Assembly: GCF_019393635.1 (NCBI RefSeq)
Contig: NC_057861.1
Location: 91,866,827 to 91,930,826, forward strand
DNA from: Dromiciops gliroides
Lineage: Eukaryota; Chordata; Mammalia; Microbiotheria; Microbiotheriidae
Length of the DNA: 64,000 nt
Reading direction: 5' to 3'
The translations under genes were made by a program, and so were the position numbers. The notes beneath the pieces are model-generated. The model worked only from the letters and a program-made list of their open reading frames with translations. It was not told the DNA's origin and did not search any database. Positions 60,300-64,000 of the stretch are shown here, one piece after another (position 1 is the first letter of the stretch; every line of letters starts with the position of its first letter).

Positions 60300-60450
60300 A
60301 TAATTTTTTTTTAAAGTGAGGCAATTGGGGTTAAGTGACTTGCCCAGGGTCACACAGCTAGTAAGTGTTAAGTGTCTGAGGTCGGATTTGAACTCAGGTC
60401 CTCCTGAATCCAGGGCCAATGCTCTATCCACCGTGCCACCTAGCTGCCCC
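60300..60450 (-). mobile_element. Mar1/WSINE-type SINE
   Basis: Antisense copy. The 13-bp direct repeat CCACCACCCAATT (60287-60299, 60451-60463) bounds it. Confidence 0.93.
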
Positions 60451-60954
60451 CCACCACCCAATTCTTAATTTCCATCCCACTCATCTCAAATAGCTTTCTG
60501 CTATTGTGTCTTATTTCACCTTTGTTTCATATGATTAGGTGGTCTTACTCCTTTATCTGCTCAACTGATCCCATTTCATAATATGTTCTCTAACAGATTG
60601 CCCCGCTCTGACATCCACATTTTACTACTTATTTAAAATTTCTCCTACAAACCCAGAAACATGACTATGTCTCCTTCATCCTCAAAAATGCCTCCTTTGA
60701 TCCTTCTATCCTCATGATCATTCTATATCTCTTCTGCTCTTAGAGACTAAACTCCTTGAAAAGACCTTCTACAAAACTGCCTCCAATTTCTATCCTATCA
60801 TTTTCTTCTTAATGCTCAACAATATAATTTGTGACCTCTTAATCCCATTGAATCTACTCTCTCCAAAATTAGTAATGTGTCTATAACCCTTGAATTGAAT
60901 GGACTTTTCTCAATCTGTATTCTCCTTGAGTTCTCTTTAGCATTTGACACTAAC

Positions 60955-61729
60955 TGTTATGGGCCTGGTTACTTCTTCTTTTTTTTTTGCAGGGCAGTGA
61001 GGGTTAAGTGATTTGCCCAGGGTCACACAGCTAATGTCAAGTGTCTCAGGCCATATTTGAACTCAGGTCCTCCTGAATCCAGGGCCAGAGCTTTATCCAC
61101 TGTGCCAACTAGCTGCCTTCCCTGGGTACCTCATTTGAATGGCCCTGGGTACCCCAGAAGTTTTGTGGGGTAAATCAAAAGAACCTTCTCCTTGAGAAAC
61201 TAAACCAAAGGACAGACACACCTAAAGAGATAAAAGGTACAGGATGTGGACTGAGTTAACTCCATGACCAACACCCTTTATTCCAGTCTTTCCCACCTCT
61301 GGGGAGATAAGATTAGGTGTGACTGCTGTCTTTGTGGCGTGAGGAGGAGAGAGATGGCTTGAGAGATTCACAGCTAGCCCTCACCCAACTCCCCAGTCAC
61401 CACCAGTGGGAGATGGTCCTTGCCTAATAAGGGAGCTTTCCACAGTCAGATGATCACCCCCATCAGTCCTCTATAAAAGTATCTGCCTGTCTACTGCTGG
61501 AGGAGATAGATATCTCAGAGCCATGCCTCTATGCCATACCTTCTCCCCCATGAGAAGAAGTCCAAGGATTTCTCTCTTGGTTTCTTTTCCCTAGTCCCTA
61601 AATAAACTATTATTTTGTTCTAATTGGTTTTGTTTGCAAGAGGGTGTAATTCTTTAAAGAGGAATTCCTAAAGACCCTTACCCCAAACCCCTACTCCTAT
61701 TCCAAACCCCCACCTATTTCCTTATAACA
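60955..61729 (+). mobile_element. Solo LTR, second family, holding a SINE
   Basis: TGTTATGGGCC...CTTATAACA. It has a TATA-like CTCTATAAAAGTATC near 61470 and a polyadenylation signal CTAAATAAACTATT near 61598. About 630 bp without the SINE. The flanks CTAAC and TTAAT are at best a decayed duplication. Unlike the 356-bp family. Fossil. Confidence 0.72.
60970..61123 (-). mobile_element. Mar1/WSINE-type SINE inside the LTR
   Basis: Antisense body. CCTGGTTACTTC (left) and CCTGGGTACCTC (right) are a diverged 12-bp duplication. Confidence 0.85.
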
Positions 61730-62118
61730 TTAATGATCATTCTCTTTCCCTTTATACTCTTTTCTCCCTAGATTTTCAGGACATCACTTTCTCTTGGTCC
61801 TCCTCCTACTTGTCTCACCATTCCTTCCCAGTCCTCTATGCTAGATCTTCCATATCATGCCTTCTAACTGTAGATATCTCAAAGGATTATGTCTTGGGCC
61901 CTCTTATTCCTTTATACTACTTCATTTTGTGATTTCATTGTCTCCCATTGATTTAATTACTATCTCTATGTTAACAATTCTCATATTTATGTATCCTGAC
62001 TTAATCCCTCTGTTGACCTCCAATCATGCATCTCCAGATGACTTTCAGATATCTTGAACTGGATGTTCAATAGATATCTGAACCTTAACATGTTCAAAAC
62101 TGAACTTTTCTTTCACTC

Positions 62119-62587
62119 TGTTAACCTGGAAATTAAGGAAACAATCAATATAGGAGAAATAAGGTCTTTATAGAGGAACTATAGCTAGGAATACCCAAAG
62201 AAGGGAACAGAGGACAGGGTTTTTAAGGGGGTAACAGAACAAAACAGAACAAAAGGGAACCAAAAGATTGCTCCAGAGTGACAAATAGCTAATTAATGTA
62301 AATGAACCTTTGACAAAAGAAATAATAGAACAGCTCCTAATTTAAGTATAGGCATTACTGACTCTGAATAGAAGCTACTTAATGTAGGTGGACCCTTTTT
62401 ACATAATAACATAAAGTCCAGGGAGTAAGGTGGGGAACATTTGGAGGGGATAAGTTGCTTGGGGGAAGGTCCATAAGTCCATCAAGAGTCTGGAAATGAC
62501 AAAGACAGTCAGCCCCAGGCAATTCACCTGCCTGGGAAAGAGGGGACTGGGTGGGGAATCAGTTCTCCGTAAATTTTGTAGTTCTCA
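62119..62587 (-). mobile_element. Solo LTR, third family, with 4-bp TSD
   Basis: 469 bp starting TG and ending CA, flanked by ACTC on both sides (62115-62118, 62588-62591). On the minus strand it reads TGAGAACTACAAAATT...GGTTAACA with a CTTAAAAACCC promoter-like box, so minus is the likelier orientation. It interrupts L2 cleanly. Fossil. Confidence 0.8.
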
Positions 62588-63319
62588 ACTCTAAACCCTT
62601 GCCCCTTCTAAACATAAATATTATTGTCAGGGGCACTACCATGCTTCTAGCCTCCAAGAATCATAGCCTAAGTGTTATCTTCAACTACTCACTACCTCTC
62701 ACCTCCCCCCTCCCAATATCAAGCCTGTTACCAAGGCTGCCCTCTTAATTTCATCTTTGAAAAATATCTCAATAAGCCCCCTTCCCTCCTCTGATGTTGG
62801 CATCACTTTAGTAAAGGCACTCATTACCTCAGAATTATATTATTACAATAGATCTGCCTCCTTCAAGTCTCTCCCCCCTCTTATCCATCCTCTGTTTAAC
62901 CAGCAAAGTGATTTCCCTAAAGCACAGATCCTATCAAGTCACCCCCTACTTAGTAAGTCCAAATGGCTCCTTATTGCCTCCAGGATCAAATACAAAATCT
63001 TTTTTTTTTTTTTGGGGGGGGGCATTCAAAGCCCTTAATAACCTAGCCTCTCTCTACATTTTTAGTTTCCTTATACCATACTCCCCACCAGGTACTCTTC
63101 AGTCCAGTGACACTGGTCTCCTTGCTGTTCCAAAAACAAAACACTCAATTTCTTGACTGGGCATTTTCTCTGGCTGTCCCCCATGCCTAGAATGCTTTCC
63201 CCCTTCACCTCTGCCTACTGGCTTCCCTGGGTTCCTGCCAGTTTCAATTAAAATCTACAACTCTTTCCCAAGGCCTATTAATTATAGTGCAGTCTTTCTC
63301 TTAATTATTTCCTATTTAT

Positions 63320-63326
<7 letters not shown>

Positions 63327-63386
<60 letters not shown>

Positions 63387-63440
63387 TATATGTGTGTGTA
63401 TATGTATATATACATATATGTGTGTATATATATATTTGTC
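63327..63440. repeat. (TA)n(CA)n microsatellite
   Basis: About 25 TA units, a CA run, then TATG/TATA units with dyad symmetry. Confidence 0.95.
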
Positions 63441-63539
63441 TTTTTGGTACATATTAGTTTGCTTTTTTTAATTATCCCCAGTGCTTAGCATAATGTCTTG
63501 TACATAGCAGATACTTAATAAGCATTTATTGACTGATAT

Positions 63540-64000
63540 ATGTATGTACGTGTGTGTATAAATAAAATGCATACATACATGTTTATCTCTATCTCTAATG
63601 TCTCTATAAATAATATATGTCTAGATATATCTATATAAATATTTTATATATATGCATGCATATGTTTATGCATGTCATATATGCTTATGCAGTCATGCAC
63701 CTATATGTACATATATGTGAATACATATATGTATATGTGTACATATGCCCATATACACAAGCACACATGTGTATGTATATATCTCTGCCTATATCTATAT
63801 CTGTAGAAAAAAGGAAACAAAAAGTATATCAGCCCTCTCAGGGGTGGGGGGCAGAGTTTTTCACCCAAGGTAAAGATTGATCTTGGGAGGAGGTGAAAAG
63901 AAAGGAAGAAAGAAGAACAAAAAAGTGGAAATACTTAATTCCCTGGTCATTCTTTGTGGGCAACTAGTCAGCTGTGGTGGGCCACAGTCAGGAAGACTTC
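63540..64000. other. ATAC/TATG simple-repeat-rich end of window
   Basis: Degenerate ACATACAT, TATATG and TCTATC units to about 63810, then plain sequence. Frames here are repeat artefacts. Confidence 0.7.

Larger units (their letters stand above)
60480..63535 (+). repeat. L2 LINE, sense, split by two LTRs
   Basis: One old copy in three pieces (60480-60954, 61730-62118, 62588-63535). The joins read through in L2 order: TTTAGCATTTGACACTAAC to TTAATGATCATTCTC, and CAAAACTGAACTTTTC to CCTTGCCCCTTC. The 3' end has CTTATTGCCTCCAGGATC, GCTGTCCCCCATGCC and CAGTGCTTAGCATAATG. A TA/CA tract at 63327-63440 lies inside. Confidence 0.78.

Noticed and set aside
60955-61729. TATA box and polyadenylation signal considered as a host promoter and gene
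   Set aside because: They sit at LTR-like spacing inside a TG...CA unit that interrupts L2, so an LTR explains them.

Overview
The window looks like marsupial nuclear DNA. It is AT-rich and almost wholly made of interspersed repeats. About twenty copies of a tRNA-headed SINE of the marsupial Mar1/WSINE/CORE-SINE type are scattered on both strands (head GGGGCAGCTAGGTGG, then CAGTGGATA and GTTCAAATCC). They sit among many old L2 (CR1-group) LINEs, several generations of L1, and one ERV family with 4-bp target duplications. I see no exon of a live host gene, no convincing RNA gene and no prokaryotic feature. The assignment rests on repeat recognition, not on a database search.

Layout. 1-4.4 kb: antisense L2, interrupted by a processed pseudogene of SDHD (1332-2264). 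4.4-10.3 kb: a solo LTR, then a compact two-LTR provirus (6576-10260) whose LTRs differ at only about 2 of 356 positions. 10.3-22.5 kb: L2 on both strands, SINEs, microsatellites and unremarkable sequence. 22.5-23.8 kb: a processed pseudogene of REEP6 whose poly(A) tail has become an (AAAG)n tract. 24-33 kb: L1 pieces, a second solo LTR, and an older inverse-orientation copy of the same provirus (27487-30572) inside an L1 5' region. 34-37 kb: a long polypyrimidine tract and an L2 holding a SINE-in-SINE nest. 38-42 kb: an old minus-strand L1. 44.3-45.4 kb: an unidentified GC-rich block. 45.4-56.1 kb: an old L1 with a 5' inversion, into which a nearly full-length younger L1 (47251-53763), a truncated L1 and two SINEs have inserted. 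56-64 kb: L2 copies, one split by two unrelated solo LTRs.

How the parts relate. Target-site duplications order many of the events: L2 and the 5'-inverted L1 are hosts; truncated L1s and SINEs came later; the provirus at 6.6-10.3 kb is among the latest. The retroposed host genes and SINEs are most simply explained as products of L1 reverse transcriptase acting in trans. The ERV family is the least familiar item: both copies have LTRs and a roughly 2.5-3 kb interior with no recognisable polymerase, and share the same reading-frame segments, so the family looks non-autonomous.
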